In this document: positions 1 through 8,537 of the stretch, in pieces
Layout of the letters: each line of letters opens with the position of its first letter
Numbering within the stretch: the first letter of the stretch is position 1
NCBI RefSeq assembly: GCF_003331145.1
Contig: NZ_QLVE01000001.1
Location: 1-64,000 of the forward strand
Source: Exiguobacterium sp. TNDT2
GTDB lineage: Bacteria; Bacillota; Bacilli; Exiguobacteriales; Exiguobacteriaceae
Length of the DNA stretch: 64,000 nucleotides
Direction: 5' to 3'
Notes under the pieces: model-generated
Databases searched by the model: none
Told to the model about the DNA's origin: nothing
Seen by the model: only the letters and a program-made list of their open reading frames with translations
Translations under genes and position numbers: made by a program

Positions 1-43
1 TACCGGTTAACAGCCGGTTGCTCTACCACTGAGCTATTGCGGA
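1..43 (-). tRNA. tRNA-Asn (GUU), 5' part, cut by the window edge
   Basis: The reverse complement reads as the first 43 nt of a tRNA: acceptor 5' strand TCCGCAA, D-arm TAGCTCAGTGGTAGAGCA and an anticodon arm whose loop is CTGTTAA. The anticodon GTT lies at positions 9-11. It matches the known Bacillales tRNA-Asn start closely. The variable loop, T-arm and 3' end lie outside the window. Confidence 0.93.
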
Positions 44-76
44 ACGTTGCTTGAAATTTTCGAAGTAACGATTTAA

Positions 77-105
77 ATTGTAACCGCAAACCAGAAACCT
101 GTCAA
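77..105 (-). promoter_or_regulatory. SigmaA-type promoter for the tRNA-Asn transcript
   Basis: On the minus strand TTGACA (100-105) and TACAAT (77-82) are separated by exactly 17 bp, about 34 bp upstream of the tRNA 5' end. Both hexamers are close to the housekeeping consensus. Confidence 0.75.
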
Positions 106-198
106 TCACTTTTTTAGAAAAGCTTTAATATTCCATGTCGTCTCTCGGCGACTTCTATAAGATAGCACGGGCAGAAAAGACCGTCAACACTTTTTCAT

Positions 199-235
199 AA
201 AAAAACCGAGCAAAATGAAAAAGATTTTGCTCGGT
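199..235 (-). terminator. Rho-independent terminator downstream of tex
   Basis: A 12-bp stem (205-216 with 224-235, arms ACCGAGCAAAAT/ATTTTGCTCGGT) is followed on the minus strand by a run of T residues. Confidence 0.88.
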
Positions 236-251
236 GCTAGTTCTTTCTTAT

Positions 252-2378
252 TTAACGCTTCGGCTCCAACATCGTGAGACTGATTCGCCCCCGATTAGCG
301 TCCACTTGTTCAATCCATACGGTGACGATATCACCGACTGCAACGACGTCCAGTGGATGCTTGACGTAACGATTCGACAATTTCGAAATATGGACGAGTC
401 CATCTTGCTTCACACCGATATCGATGAATGCCCCAAAGTCGATGACGTTTCGTACCGTCCCTTGGAACTCCATCCCCACTTGAAGGTCTTCCAAGTTCAT
501 AACGTCTGTTCGAAGTAAGGGCTTCTGAATGTCTTCGCGCGGGTCACGTCCTGGTTTCGCGAGCGACTTCAAGATATCTTCGACTGTCGGCAATCCGGCA
601 TCTAGCTTCTCACTCAATGCTTTGGCATCGACCGTCTTTAATCGATCTCGTAGTTCGGCCGTACCGACCGCTTGCTTCGAAACACCGAGTTCCTTCAATA
701 GAGAGAGCGTCAACTTATAGCTCTCCGGATGAATCTCCGTTCGGTCGAGCACTTCGCTTCCATTCGTGATTCGTAAAAAGCCGGCCGCTTGCTCATACGC
801 CTTGGCTCCGAGACGAGGCACTTTCTTGATTTCTTTCCGCGTATCAAAGCGACCGAACTCATCCCGATACGCGACAATATTTTTAGCCGTCGTCTTGTTC
901 AATCCAGATACATATGTGAGCAGCGACTCCGAGGCTCGGTTCACATCGACACCGACCATGTTGACGACACTCTCGACGACGAACTCGAGCGACCCCTTCA
1001 GCTTGTTTTGACTGACATCGTGTTGATACTGTCCGACCCCGACAGACTGCGGGTCGACTTTAACGAGTTCGGCCATCGCATCTTGAATGCGTCGGGCAAT
1101 CGAGACAGCCGAGCGTTCTTCTACTTTCAACTCTGGAAACTCAGACCGGGCGATTTCTGAGGCCGAATAGACACTCGCCCCCGCCTCATTGACGATGGCG
1201 TAAGCAATCTCGCGTTCAGCTTTCTTCAGCCAGTTTGATACGAACTGCTCTGCCTCACGGGATGCGGTCCCATTCCCGATGACAATTACGGAGATCGGAT
1301 AACGTTTCACGAGCGACGCCAACACTTTCTCTGAACCAGCGACATCGTGTTTCGGTGCCGTGGGATAGAAGACACCAACTTCTTCGACTTTCCCAATCTC
1401 ATTGACGACGGCCCATTTACATCCCGTGCGATAGGCCGGGTCAATCCCTAAGACGACGACCTCGCGAAGCGGCGGTTGCATGTAGAGTTGCTTCAAGTTT
1501 TTCGAGAACACGTCGATTGCCTGTTCTTCGGCCGTCTCGGTCAATTCGCTTCGAATCTCCCGTTCGATAGCCGGAAATACCGACTTTTTAAAGGCGTCCT
1601 TTACGGCGAGCGTGACGAGTTCGCGTTTCTCTGTCGGCAAACGGTCAAACTTGCCAAGCGCTTGTCGCATGAAGCCGGCTTCGTCGAAGACAATTTTCAC
1701 TTGTAACACGTCCGTACGCTCTCCCCGATTCAAAGCGAGAATCCGGTGCGGGACAATCCCCGCGATTTTTTCTTCATATTCATAATACTGGGCGAACACT
1801 TCTTTCTCATCTTCCGCCTGTTTTTTCTTCTGCGAACGAAGGTGCGCCTCTTTCCGGACTTGTGTCCGGAGCGATTGGCGAAGCGTCGCCATTTCGCCCC
1901 ACTCCTCCCCGATAATCGATTGGACGAACGGAAGCGATTCTTCGAGTGACAAGTCACCCGCGAGCGCCTCCGCTTCCTTCACTGAATATGGCGTCGGTTG
2001 GCGATACCAGTCAGCGAGGGCTTGGAGCCCTTTCTCACGTCCTTGTTCAGCTTTCGTCCGTCGCTTCGGGCGATACGGCAGGTAGATGTCATCGACTTGT
2101 TGTAGGCTCGTCGCCGCTTCGAGCGCCCGTGCCAACTCCGGCGTCGCCATCTCGAGTTCTTCAAGTTTAGCGAGAACATCCGTCTTACGCTTCTGCAAGT
2201 TCTCTTCATATTGTAAGGCGTCGAGAATCGCTTTGATTTCGACTTCATCGAGATTACCGGTCATCTCTTTACGGTACCGGGCCATGAACGGAATTGTTGC
2301 TCCGTCAGCAGCAAGCTGTTGCACCGTTTCGACTTGACTTGGCTTTAACTTCAACTCTTTTGCGACTTTCGTAATCAA
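252..2378 (-). CDS. tex: Tex family transcription accessory / S1 RNA-binding protein
   Basis: About 708 aa, the usual length for Tex. The N-terminal Tex domain carries the family motif 'IPFMARYRKE'; a YqgF/RNase H-like core ('GIDPAYRTGCK') and helix-hairpin-helix repeats ('RASESLLTYVSGLN') follow; an S1 domain ('GMEFQGTVRNVIDFGAFIDIG') ends the protein. Tex is a nucleic-acid-binding protein that affects transcription. The frame is open to another TTG at 2438, but that codon lacks a ribosome site. TTG at 2378 follows AAGGAAG at good spacing and gives 'MITKVAKELKLKPSQV', which fits the family N-terminus, so I chose it. It lies directly downstream of sigB, as Bacillus ydcI does. Confidence 0.93.
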   Translation of the reverse strand: MITKVAKELKLKPSQVETVQQLAADGATIPFMARYRKEMTGNLDEVEIKAILDALQYEENLQKRKTDVLAKLEELEMATPELARALEAATSLQQVDDIYLPYRPKRRTKAEQGREKGLQALADWYRQPTPYSVKEAEALAGDLSLEESLPFVQSIIGEEWGEMATLRQSLRTQVRKEAHLRSQKKKQAEDEKEVFAQYYEYEEKIAGIVPHRILALNRGERTDVLQVKIVFDEAGFMRQALGKFDRLPTEKRELVTLAVKDAFKKSVFPAIEREIRSELTETAEEQAIDVFSKNLKQLYMQPPLREVVVLGIDPAYRTGCKWAVVNEIGKVEEVGVFYPTAPKHDVAGSEKVLASLVKRYPISVIVIGNGTASREAEQFVSNWLKKAEREIAYAIVNEAGASVYSASEIARSEFPELKVEERSAVSIARRIQDAMAELVKVDPQSVGVGQYQHDVSQNKLKGSLEFVVESVVNMVGVDVNRASESLLTYVSGLNKTTAKNIVAYRDEFGRFDTRKEIKKVPRLGAKAYEQAAGFLRITNGSEVLDRTEIHPESYKLTLSLLKELGVSKQAVGTAELRDRLKTVDAKALSEKLDAGLPTVEDILKSLAKPGRDPREDIQKPLLRTDVMNLEDLQVGMEFQGTVRNVIDFGAFIDIGVKQDGLVHISKLSNRYVKHPLDVVAVGDIVTVWIEQVDANRGRISLTMLEPKR

Positions 2379-2436
2379 TCGAATCACTTCCTTTTCTCTT
2401 CTCTCTAGAAGTGTAGCAAACTCACGCCTAGACGAC

Positions 2437-2463
2437 AAAAAAACGATGACCGTTTAGTCATCG
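2437..2463 (-). terminator. Terminator at the 3' end of sigB
   Basis: A 7-bp stem (2444-2450 with 2457-2463, arms CGATGAC/GTCATCG) overlaps the sigB stop codon and is followed on the minus strand by seven Ts. It separates the sigB operon from tex. Confidence 0.75.
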
Positions 2464-3254
2464 CTTGAGAACACTTCGTTGAGTGGGACTTTGATGGCCT
2501 CGCGTAATTTCTCAAGTGCACGACGTTGCAAGCGCGATACATGCATTTGTGAAATCCCAAGGAGCTCACCCGTCTCTTTTTGGCTCATGTTTTTATAATA
2601 GGCACACTCTAAAATCGCCTGTTCACGTTCGTTCAACACACTGAATGCTTTTTCAAGAATGAGGCGCTGATCGACCGATTCGTAGCCACGTTCTTGGCTT
2701 CCGACGAGGTCGAGAAGCGTGACGGTCGAACCTTCGTTGTCCGCTTCGATCGAACTGTCAACGGAAAGGGCTTGGTAGCTCTTACCCATCTCGAGCGTCT
2801 CGAGAATCTCTTCATCCGAAACACCAAGGTGGTCGGCAATCTCATCGATGCGTGGTGAACGTTGCAATTCGGTCGTCAATTCCTCGACCGTCTTCTTGAT
2901 TTTCGGGCCAAGCTCTTTAATCCGTCGCGGAACGTGCACACTCCACGTCTTATCACGGATGAAACGCTTGATTTCACCGATGATCGTCGGAACGGCGAAC
3001 GATTCGAAACTGCGTCCGAACTCAGGATCGAAACGGCGGAGGGCAGCGAGAAGTCCGATCATCCCGACTTGGACGAGATCATCGTGGATGGCTCGGCCCC
3101 TTGAAAACTTTCGTGCAAGCGCCTCAACGAGATCTGAGTATCGGTTGATGAGGAGCATTTGGACTTCTTCGTTTTGATCGTCCTGTTGATAACGCTCGAT
3201 CCACTCTAATACTTCATCATCACTGTGATGGCGTTGTTGAGATTTTGCTGGCAC
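2454..3254 (-). CDS. sigB: RNA polymerase sigma factor SigB (general stress response)
   Basis: 266 aa, sigma70 group 3 of the SigB/SigF type. Region 2 is visible as 'DDLVQVGMIGLLAALRRFDPEFG' and 'FAVPTIIGEIKRFIRD'; region 3 as 'RRIKELGPKIKK'; region 4 as 'LNEREQAILECAYYKNMSQKETGELLGISQMHVSRLQ'. It directs RNA polymerase to general stress promoters and is held inactive by RsbW. The start is GTG, after GAGGTGG at good spacing, and overlaps the end of rsbW by 35 bp, a common arrangement. A sigmaB-type promoter upstream of rsbV suggests autoregulation. Confidence 0.95.
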   Translation of the reverse strand: MPAKSQQRHHSDDEVLEWIERYQQDDQNEEVQMLLINRYSDLVEALARKFSRGRAIHDDLVQVGMIGLLAALRRFDPEFGRSFESFAVPTIIGEIKRFIRDKTWSVHVPRRIKELGPKIKKTVEELTTELQRSPRIDEIADHLGVSDEEILETLEMGKSYQALSVDSSIEADNEGSTVTLLDLVGSQERGYESVDQRLILEKAFSVLNEREQAILECAYYKNMSQKETGELLGISQMHVSRLQRRALEKLREAIKVPLNEVFSSDD

Positions 3255-3696
3255 TCTGATCCACCTCGTCCCTGTTAAGGAGTTTCATCATCGTCACCTT
3301 GACACCATTGTCCTTGTTGATCGAGACGTCATCCATTAAGGCTTCAATGAGGAAAAGACCGAGTCCCCCTTCGTGAAGCGATTCGATTTCAACCGTCTCT
3401 TCAACTGGCGCCGCTTGGCGTTTTACGTCGTCGGCAAACGTTTTGCCCGAGTCCTCAATTGTCATTTCAAGACGGTCATCATGGACACCACACGTGAGTT
3501 TCACTTCACCTTCTTGGTCTTCATAGGCATGTTGAACAGCATTGCCACAGGCTTCCGAGACCGCGATTTTAATATCTTCGATCTCGTCGTACGTATATCC
3601 CATACGGTTAGCGATTCCTGAGACGACTAAACGGACCACACCGACATACTCCGGTTTGGCCGGGAACGTCATCACCGTCTGTTCGATGTTACTCAT
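3220..3696 (-). CDS. rsbW: Anti-sigma B factor, serine-protein kinase RsbW
   Basis: 158 aa, GHKL-fold ATPase. The N box reads 'AVSEACGNAVQHAY', the G1 box 'IEDSGK' and the G2 region 'EGGLGLFLIEALMDD'. By family knowledge RsbW binds SigB to hold it inactive and phosphorylates RsbV on a serine. It overlaps rsbV by 4 bp and sigB by 35 bp, so the three products are probably translationally coupled at matched levels. Confidence 0.95.
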   Translation of the reverse strand: MSNIEQTVMTFPAKPEYVGVVRLVVSGIANRMGYTYDEIEDIKIAVSEACGNAVQHAYEDQEGEVKLTCGVHDDRLEMTIEDSGKTFADDVKRQAAPVEETVEIESLHEGGLGLFLIEALMDDVSINKDNGVKVTMMKLLNRDEVDQSASKISTTPSQ

Positions 3697-4019
3697 TGCG
3701 TGCCACCTCTTACGTTTGTATTGATTGAAAGCAACTTGTGCAGTCCTGTCAATTCAAAAAGACGGTTGACGCGGTCAGTGACGCCGACGAGCGACAACTC
3801 TTTCTCATTACGTTTAGCAATTTTAAGGGCTCCGACGAATACGCCGAGACCAGTTGAATCCATATAGTCCACTTCATCCAAATGAACAATAACATCTTGT
3901 TCCGTGATAGCCGGGTGTAAGACTTCCTTCAGTTTTGGTGCCGTATATGTATCCACTTCCCCGGATACGTAAAGGTGTAATTGCTCTCCAATGACTTGCT
4001 CGCGAATCGCTAAATCCAT
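3693..4019 (-). CDS. rsbV: Anti-sigma B factor antagonist RsbV (STAS domain)
   Basis: 108 aa, a single STAS domain. The phosphorylation motif is 'YMDSTGLGVF', with Ser55 the expected RsbW target (Bacillus Ser56). Dephosphorylated RsbV sequesters RsbW and frees SigB. It is first in the operon, with GGAGGG upstream of its ATG. No PP2C phosphatase (RsbU/RsbP/RsbX) or stressosome gene lies next to it, unlike Bacillus subtilis, so the activating phosphatase must be encoded elsewhere. Confidence 0.94.
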   Translation of the reverse strand: MDLAIREQVIGEQLHLYVSGEVDTYTAPKLKEVLHPAITEQDVIVHLDEVDYMDSTGLGVFVGALKIAKRNEKELSLVGVTDRVNRLFELTGLHKLLSINTNVRGGTQ

Positions 4020-4072
4020 CGTATATTCCCTCCTAATGTTGCGTACAGAAAAATCGAGTACGATTAAACTAA

Positions 4073-4099
4073 ATTCCCGTTTTTCAGAATCCTAAACCT
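4073..4099 (-). promoter_or_regulatory. SigmaB-dependent promoter of rsbV-rsbW-sigB
   Basis: On the minus strand AGGTTT (4094-4099) and GGGAAT (4073-4078) are separated by 15 bp, matching the Bacillus sigmaB consensus (AGGWTT/GTTT and GGGWAW). It lies 54 bp upstream of rsbV and implies positive autoregulation. Confidence 0.8.
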
Positions 4100-4115
4100 G
4101 TTTTTTTAATCTTTT

Positions 4116-4141
4116 AAAAAAAACCGATACCCATGTATCGG
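4116..4141 (-). terminator. Terminator downstream of the toxin gene ndoA
   Basis: A stem of 7 bp (4124-4130 with 4135-4141, CCGATAC/GTATCGG), loop of 4 nt, then eight Ts on the minus strand. It insulates the toxin operon from the sigB operon. Confidence 0.88.
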
Positions 4142-4157
4142 CTTCTCTATATGTAAG

Positions 4158-4508
4158 CTAGAGAGGGATTAATCCCAGACTAATCTCTAGCGCTCGGTCA
4201 ACTTTGTGCATCGTCTCATCATCGAGATGAGTGACTTTATCTGTCAGACGACGCTTATCAATCGTTCGAATCTGTTCAAGTAAAATTACGGAATCTCGTT
4301 CGAGACCATGTTTGACTTGATATACCTCTACATGAGTCGGCAGTTTTGCTTTCTGGATCTGAGCCGTAATCGCAGCGACAATGACGGTCGGGCTAAAGCG
4401 ATTGCCGATATCGTTTTGAATGACGAGAACCGGACGAACTCCACCTTGCTCTGAACCGACTACGGGCGACAGATTCGCATAAAACACGTCACCACGCTTT
4501 ACGATCAC
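4158..4508 (-). CDS. ndoA: Type II toxin EndoA/MazF, mRNA interferase
   Basis: 116 aa, the length of Bacillus EndoA, and nearly collinear with it: '[33 protein letters not shown]' and '[17 protein letters not shown]'. By family knowledge it is a sequence-specific, ribosome-independent endoribonuclease (UACAU in Bacillus). I chose GTG 4508 over GTG 4517 because it matches the family N-terminus and has GGGGTG at an 8-nt spacing. It starts 5 nt after the antitoxin stop. Confidence 0.93.
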   Translation of the reverse strand: MIVKRGDVFYANLSPVVGSEQGGVRPVLVIQNDIGNRFSPTVIVAAITAQIQKAKLPTHVEVYQVKHGLERDSVILLEQIRTIDKRRLTDKVTHLDDETMHKVDRALEISLGLIPL

Positions 4509-4513
4509 TCCGC

Positions 4514-4792
4514 TCACACCCCGCTTACTTGACGTAAGAGAGCATGTTCGGCTTCCGTCTCAATCATCAGCATCTCTTCTGCCATGTTCAAATTAAACGC
4601 GGCCATCTCTTGATAGCCTTTCGCCAATTCTTCGCGCAGTGTTTGTTGTCGATCAGCAATTTCTTTGGACAAGTACGTCACTACATCGTTCAATGACAAT
4701 GATTCACGATCTTTCATCGAAATCGGACCCACATGCTGCGAGAACCGATCTGGAACGGACGCTAAAGCACCCGCAGTTCGCTGTTTCAACAT
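4514..4792 (-). CDS. Antitoxin of the EndoA/MazF toxin, divergent EndoAI/MazE-type
   Basis: 92 aa, the same length as Bacillus EndoAI (93). The C-terminal half keeps the toxin-binding pattern '[15 protein letters not shown]...[13 protein letters not shown]' (EndoAI: GYMEMAKINLEIASE...YEAEHTVERLVSGG). The N-terminal half should hold the ribbon-helix-helix DNA-binding fold but has only weak likeness ('VPDRF', '[13 protein letters not shown]'). The ATG at 4792 has GGAGGTG upstream and is preferred over the longer 4816 frame. It lies between alr and ndoA as in Bacillus. Confidence 0.85.
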   Translation of the reverse strand: MLKQRTAGALASVPDRFSQHVGPISMKDRESLSLNDVVTYLSKEIADRQQTLREELAKGYQEMAAFNLNMAEEMLMIETEAEHALLRQVSGV

Positions 4793-4921
4793 CTTACACC
4801 TCCAGAATCGTTTCAATGACTGGCGGAAATCTTCCCGCGTTCTTTACCAATATAACACGCGAGTTTGGGAAAATATAGAGGATTCCCGAAAGAATTCAGA
4901 TAATTTCACACGTTTTTCGCT

Positions 4922-5998
4922 TTACACATAACGTCGCGGGAGGCGGTTCGTCAATTGACAGACGACCTCGTAGTTGATCGTCTCGAGATGCGTGGCCAAT
5001 TCGTCAATCGCGACCGGTCCGCCGATGAGGGTGACCACGGTCCCGACCGGCAGCTCGTCAGGAAGCCTCACCATGAAGCGGTCCATGCAGACACGGCCGA
5101 CGATCGGACAACGGTGTCCATTAACGTCGACTTCGAATCCACTCGCTTTGCGAATCCAGCCGTCAGCGTACCCAATCGGCACCGTCCCAATCCATTCATC
5201 TGCAGACGTCGTATATGTCGCTCCGTAACTGACCGTCTGTCCGGCCTCGAGCTGTTTCACTTGCATGAGCTTGCTCTTCAACGTGAAAGCAGGGCGGAGG
5301 AATGAATAGAAGGAAGCCATCTCGGCGGACGGATACAATCCGTACAGCGCAATTCCGACCCGTACCAAGTTGTACGGCACATCTTCCCCGGCCATACGGA
5401 TCGCTCCGGCCGAGTTTGACGTATGGATGTAGCGGAATCGTGAGTGGAGTCCATCCATCAACTGAGTGAACCGCTCCTGTTGCTCATAGTAAAGTTCGCT
5501 GTCCGGCTCATCCGCCGTCGCGAAATGGGTATAGATACCTTCAACGACGAAACGGTCATCGGCCTCCTCGAGAAGCGCATCAAGTTCAGCGCGGGTCCGA
5601 AGGCCGAGGCGCCCCATCCCGGTGTCGACTTTCACATGGACAGTGAGCGGACGGTCAGATAAATATGTGCGCGCCTCACGTAACCAGTCGGCCGCAAAGA
5701 CGGACAACGTCACAGCATGCTCGGCCGCGACGCCCGCATATTCTGGGAACTGGGCCTCCATGACGAGAATCGGTGCTTCAACCCCGGCCTCTCGGAGCTC
5801 GATGGCTTCTTCAAGCAAGGCCACACCGAGCATCGTCGCTCCGTTCTCGAGTGCGATTCTCGCCACTTCGACGGCTCCATGCCCGTAAGCATTCGCTTTG
5901 ACGACGGCCATAAGCGCTTGCGGGATCCGTTTTTTGATTTCGATTACGTTATGTTTGATCGCCGCCCGATCGATTTCAATCCAACTTGGACGAAACAT
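4922..5998 (-). CDS. alr: Alanine racemase
   Basis: 358 aa, PLP-dependent, interconverts L- and D-alanine for peptidoglycan. The PLP lysine is Lys34 in '[10 protein letters not shown]'; the second catalytic base is in 'SYGATYT'; the C-terminal domain has '[10 protein letters not shown]'. I start at ATG 5998 (GAGGGGG upstream) rather than 6016. It overlaps acpS by 23 bp, so the two are co-transcribed and probably coupled. The lipoprotein gene found between them in Bacillus is absent. Confidence 0.95.
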   Translation of the reverse strand: MFRPSWIEIDRAAIKHNVIEIKKRIPQALMAVVKANAYGHGAVEVARIALENGATMLGVALLEEAIELREAGVEAPILVMEAQFPEYAGVAAEHAVTLSVFAADWLREARTYLSDRPLTVHVKVDTGMGRLGLRTRAELDALLEEADDRFVVEGIYTHFATADEPDSELYYEQQERFTQLMDGLHSRFRYIHTSNSAGAIRMAGEDVPYNLVRVGIALYGLYPSAEMASFYSFLRPAFTLKSKLMQVKQLEAGQTVSYGATYTTSADEWIGTVPIGYADGWIRKASGFEVDVNGHRCPIVGRVCMDRFMVRLPDELPVGTVVTLIGGPVAIDELATHLETINYEVVCQLTNRLPRRYV

Positions 5999-6353
5999 CG
6001 TGATCCCCCTCTTCAATGATGACTTGTGCCACGGCGTATTGCTCGCTGTGGCTGATACTCATATGAATCCGGCCTGAGAACGGCGCCGTCATATGCGGTC
6101 GCCCGGCCTCATCCGGTAAAATTTCGATTTGTTGCCACGACAGGCCCCGGGCAATCCCGGTCCCGACTGCTTTGGCATACGCTTCTTTCGCCGCGAACCG
6201 CCCAGCGATGAATTCGATGCGGCGTTGTTCTGGATAGGCGTCCGCGAGCGCCCGTTCGGCTTCGGTCAACAGACGCGCGACGAAACGGTCATTTTTGATG
6301 GAGCGGGCAATCCGCTCGAGCTCGACGATATCGATTCCGATTCCCACAATCAC
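5976..6353 (-). CDS. acpS: Holo-[acyl-carrier-protein] synthase AcpS
   Basis: 125 aa. Transfers 4'-phosphopantetheine from CoA to acyl carrier protein. The metal-binding motifs are '[11 protein letters not shown]' (Asp8 region) and '[11 protein letters not shown]'; 'HMSISHS' is also typical. GTG at 6353, ten nt after AAGGAG, gives the family start '[11 protein letters not shown]'; the longer upstream extension does not look like AcpS. Confidence 0.94.
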   Translation of the reverse strand: MIVGIGIDIVELERIARSIKNDRFVARLLTEAERALADAYPEQRRIEFIAGRFAAKEAYAKAVGTGIARGLSWQQIEILPDEAGRPHMTAPFSGRIHMSISHSEQYAVAQVIIEEGDHDVSSKLD

Positions 6354-6416
6354 AGGACACTCGCTCCTTTCCTTTTTCACTCGTTTCCTTATACAATTAA
6401 GGAAAGAGGTGATGCT

Positions 6417-7142
6417 ATGTTTAGTCGTACTGAGAATGTTCAAACGTTCGTCCGGGCGTATCCGCTCGTAACGCTGTTCATTGTAATCCAACTGCTCGTG
6501 TTTGTCATCGATTCTTTGGTCCCCGACCTCCGAATCGTCGCACTCGGCGGGTCGTTCCATCTCGCGCTCGCCCAAGGGGAATGGTACCGTCTCTTGACGG
6601 CCAACTTCATCCACTTAGGGCTCGGTCATCTGCTGTTCAACTCGTTCGCTTTAATCATTTTCGGACCCGCCATGGAACGCATGGTCGGTCATATCAAGTT
6701 CGCTGTGTTTTATATCGTGGCCGGTGTGCTTGCCAACTTGCTCACGTTCTTCACGGTGAGTGAGCTGTTCTACCTGCAAGCCGGTGCGTCAGGTGCGATT
6801 TTAGCGATTCTTGGCTTCTATGTGTACATCGGTCGGTTCCGCCGGACGCTCATCTATAGCCAGGACGCGCGACTCGTCTATATCTTCGTCGCCATTAGCG
6901 CCGTGTTCACGCTCATCGGGGCGAACGTATCACTTTGGGGACATGTGTACGGCTTCCTTGCCGGGTTCTTGCTTGCGGTCCCGCTTGCCCGGTTCGCGGT
7001 CCCATACTCGCGTCCGCTCCGTCATGGGAAGTACAAACCACGCAAGTATTCCCCGCCGATCATTCATACGGGTGAAGGCAAATGGATTTTTTACGTAATT
7101 GTCGGACTGGCCGTGTTCGGCCTGTTCGCCCGCTTTTTGTAA
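6417..7142 (+). CDS. Rhomboid family intramembrane serine protease
   Basis: 241 aa with about six to seven membrane segments. Catalytic Ser125 lies in 'QAGASGAI' and His176 in 'GHVYGFLAG'; the Asn/His of '[10 protein letters not shown]' is also present. Rhomboids cut transmembrane substrates within the bilayer; the substrate here is unknown. The start is the ATG after AAAGAGGTGAT; the frame is open further upstream, but that part is antisense to acpS. It is divergent from acpS, matching the Bacillus ydcA-acpS arrangement. The C-terminal tail carries a basic stretch and a last membrane helix. Confidence 0.92.
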   Translation: MFSRTENVQTFVRAYPLVTLFIVIQLLVFVIDSLVPDLRIVALGGSFHLALAQGEWYRLLTANFIHLGLGHLLFNSFALIIFGPAMERMVGHIKFAVFYIVAGVLANLLTFFTVSELFYLQAGASGAILAILGFYVYIGRFRRTLIYSQDARLVYIFVAISAVFTLIGANVSLWGHVYGFLAGFLLAVPLARFAVPYSRPLRHGKYKPRKYSPPIIHTGEGKWIFYVIVGLAVFGLFARFL

Positions 7143-7150
7143 TCACAAGT

Positions 7151-7206
7151 GCTCCTGAAAAGCAGACGGGTTTCGTCACGTGACCGATTTGTTTTCAGGA
7201 GCTTTT
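7151..7206 (+). terminator. Terminator after the rhomboid gene
   Basis: An 11-bp stem GCTCCTGAAAA/TTTTCAGGAGC (7151-7161 with 7192-7202) closes a 30-nt loop and is followed by TTTT. Confidence 0.7.
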
Positions 7207-7253
7207 GTATTCGTGAAACATTTATCATATAGGGACAGCGATGAAGACAACAT

Positions 7254-7281
7254 AAAAAACAGCCCGGCGCAACAGCACCGG
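7254..7281 (-). terminator. Terminator after the YtxH-like gene
   Basis: Stem 7264-7270 with 7275-7281 (7 bp, one G-U pair), followed on the minus strand by six Ts. Confidence 0.75.
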
Positions 7282-7295
7282 ACCGTGAATATGAA

Positions 7296-7610
7296 TTAGA
7301 TTTGATTTTTGTGACGAGCGTCTTGGAGCGCATCGACCAAATCTTTTACGTCTTCAACGAGACTTTGGATTGTATCTTCGTTTTCTTCATAAAGTGACTT
7401 CAAATCCATGATGCGATCTTTCAAGCTCGCTTTTGAAGAGGCTTGAAGGCCGACCGAATGAGATTGCGTAGACGAGTCTTTCTTAAATCGTGATTTCATC
7501 TGTTTAAGCTGACTCACTTGTTGTTCGCGTGTCTCTCTGTGGAGAAGCGATGCCCCGGCTCCGATAACGGCACCTGCGGCCAACCCGATCCAAAAGTAGT
7601 TCTTGTTCAT
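7296..7610 (-). CDS. YtxH-like small membrane protein
   Basis: 104 aa. One N-terminal membrane segment ('YFWIGLAAGAVIGAGASLL') is followed by a charged, predicted helical/coiled-coil tail ending in 'LVEDVKDLVDALQDARHKNQI'. This shape (glycine-rich membrane helix plus coiled coil) is that of the YtxH/gas-vesicle-like family, whose role is unclear; some members are stress-induced. The ATG follows GGGGAGG. It is last in a minus-strand cluster behind the HmoB-like gene. Confidence 0.75.
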   Translation of the reverse strand: MNKNYFWIGLAAGAVIGAGASLLHRETREQQVSQLKQMKSRFKKDSSTQSHSVGLQASSKASLKDRIMDLKSLYEENEDTIQSLVEDVKDLVDALQDARHKNQI

Positions 7611-7644
7611 AAAAAAATCCTCCCCTAACGTGACGTTATGTTTA

Positions 7645-8127
7645 TTATAGGTCATCCGCTTCATCGACGACATAGTGTTTTATGATTGGACCGGCTCCTT
7701 TTTGTTCAACGGCTTCTTTCAGCCATTCTTGGAACAAGACGTAATCGGTCGAATCACGGAAACGGTTTCCGCCCTCGGTGAATTGGATGAAGATAATCCC
7801 ATGGTTGTCTTCGGGATCGACACCGAGCCGATAGGCGGCAAAACCGCTATGGCTGGACCCGAGACGTGACTTTTCTTTCAACAAGCGATGGAACAAAAGT
7901 GACCGGGCGTTCGAATCGACCGGAATGTTCGCATAAACAATATTCCCTTTCGAGGCGAATTGTCCTTCCGCTTCTTCGATTTGAAACGTCTTGCCACTTT
8001 GGAAGGGAGATTTTTCTCCTTCTGAGAGCAAGATTGTCTCGTTCCCATTCGCGACGAGAACACCAGGTTGTTGTCGCAATCGTTCAGCGACACTTCCTGA
8101 AGCGAACGTCATGAACAGTTTAGACAA
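7645..8127 (-). CDS. HmoB-like antibiotic biosynthesis monooxygenase (ABM) family protein
   Basis: About 160 aa. The order of segments resembles Bacillus HmoB/YhgC: 'KLFMTFASGSVAERL', 'NIVYANIPVDSNARSLLFHRL' and a C-terminal half with 'GFAAYRL' and 'DYVLFQEWLKEA', as in a dimeric alpha-beta ABM barrel. HmoB is a haem-degrading monooxygenase; that activity here is an inference. The start is unclear: TTG 8127 overlaps the dehydratase gene by 8 bp and has AAAGGA about 10 nt upstream; GTG 8136 is the alternative. The gene is probably translationally coupled to the dehydratase. Confidence 0.68.
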   Translation of the reverse strand: MSKLFMTFASGSVAERLRQQPGVLVANGNETILLSEGEKSPFQSGKTFQIEEAEGQFASKGNIVYANIPVDSNARSLLFHRLLKEKSRLGSSHSGFAAYRLGVDPEDNHGIIFIQFTEGGNRFRDSTDYVLFQEWLKEAVEQKGAGPIIKHYVVDEADDL

Positions 8128-8395
8128 ATTCCTCACATCCTTTCGCGAGCATGATGTCTTTCTCCGTGATCCCGCCTTCATCATGCGTCGATACGGTCAA
8201 CGTGACGTTTCGATACTCAATCAAGATGTTCGGATGATGATTGAGCGTCTCCGCTAAATCGGCGACGAGGTGGACGAATTGAATCGCCTCAGGAAACGTC
8301 TCAAGTCGATACGTCTTTTGTAGTTCCCCTTCGATCACGTCCCAGCCATTCAAACGTGAAAGTTGCTCGGACAGTTCGGTTGATGACAGCAGCAT
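8120..8395 (-). CDS. Pterin-4-alpha-carbinolamine dehydratase
   Basis: 91 aa, the family's normal length. The active-site motif is clear: 'ETLNHHPNILIEYRNVTLTVSTHDEGGIT', with the conserved His-His-Pro and the Asn/Val-rich strand. It dehydrates 4a-hydroxytetrahydrobiopterin produced by aromatic amino acid hydroxylases. This genome has such a hydroxylase about 50 kb away (57792-59354). The start is the ATG after AAAGGGG. Confidence 0.93.
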   Translation of the reverse strand: MLLSSTELSEQLSRLNGWDVIEGELQKTYRLETFPEAIQFVHLVADLAETLNHHPNILIEYRNVTLTVSTHDEGGITEKDIMLAKGCEEFV

Positions 8396-8537
8396 GTGCC
8401 GATTCCCCTTTCGCAAACGGTTCTTCTTACACTTAGTACCCAACACTGATCAAAAATAATCTTTTTCGCATCATGCAAAATGATTTAGAATGAGAAGGGT
8501 AGTCAATCATTCTTCACACGAGAGAGGAGATTTCCCT

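Noticed and set aside
2378-2438. Longer tex start at TTG 2438
   Set aside because: No ribosome site and no family match; TTG 2378 has both.
8440-8470. Possible sigmaB promoter upstream of the dehydratase gene (GGGTAC)
   Set aside because: No GTTT/AGGWTT hexamer at the right distance.
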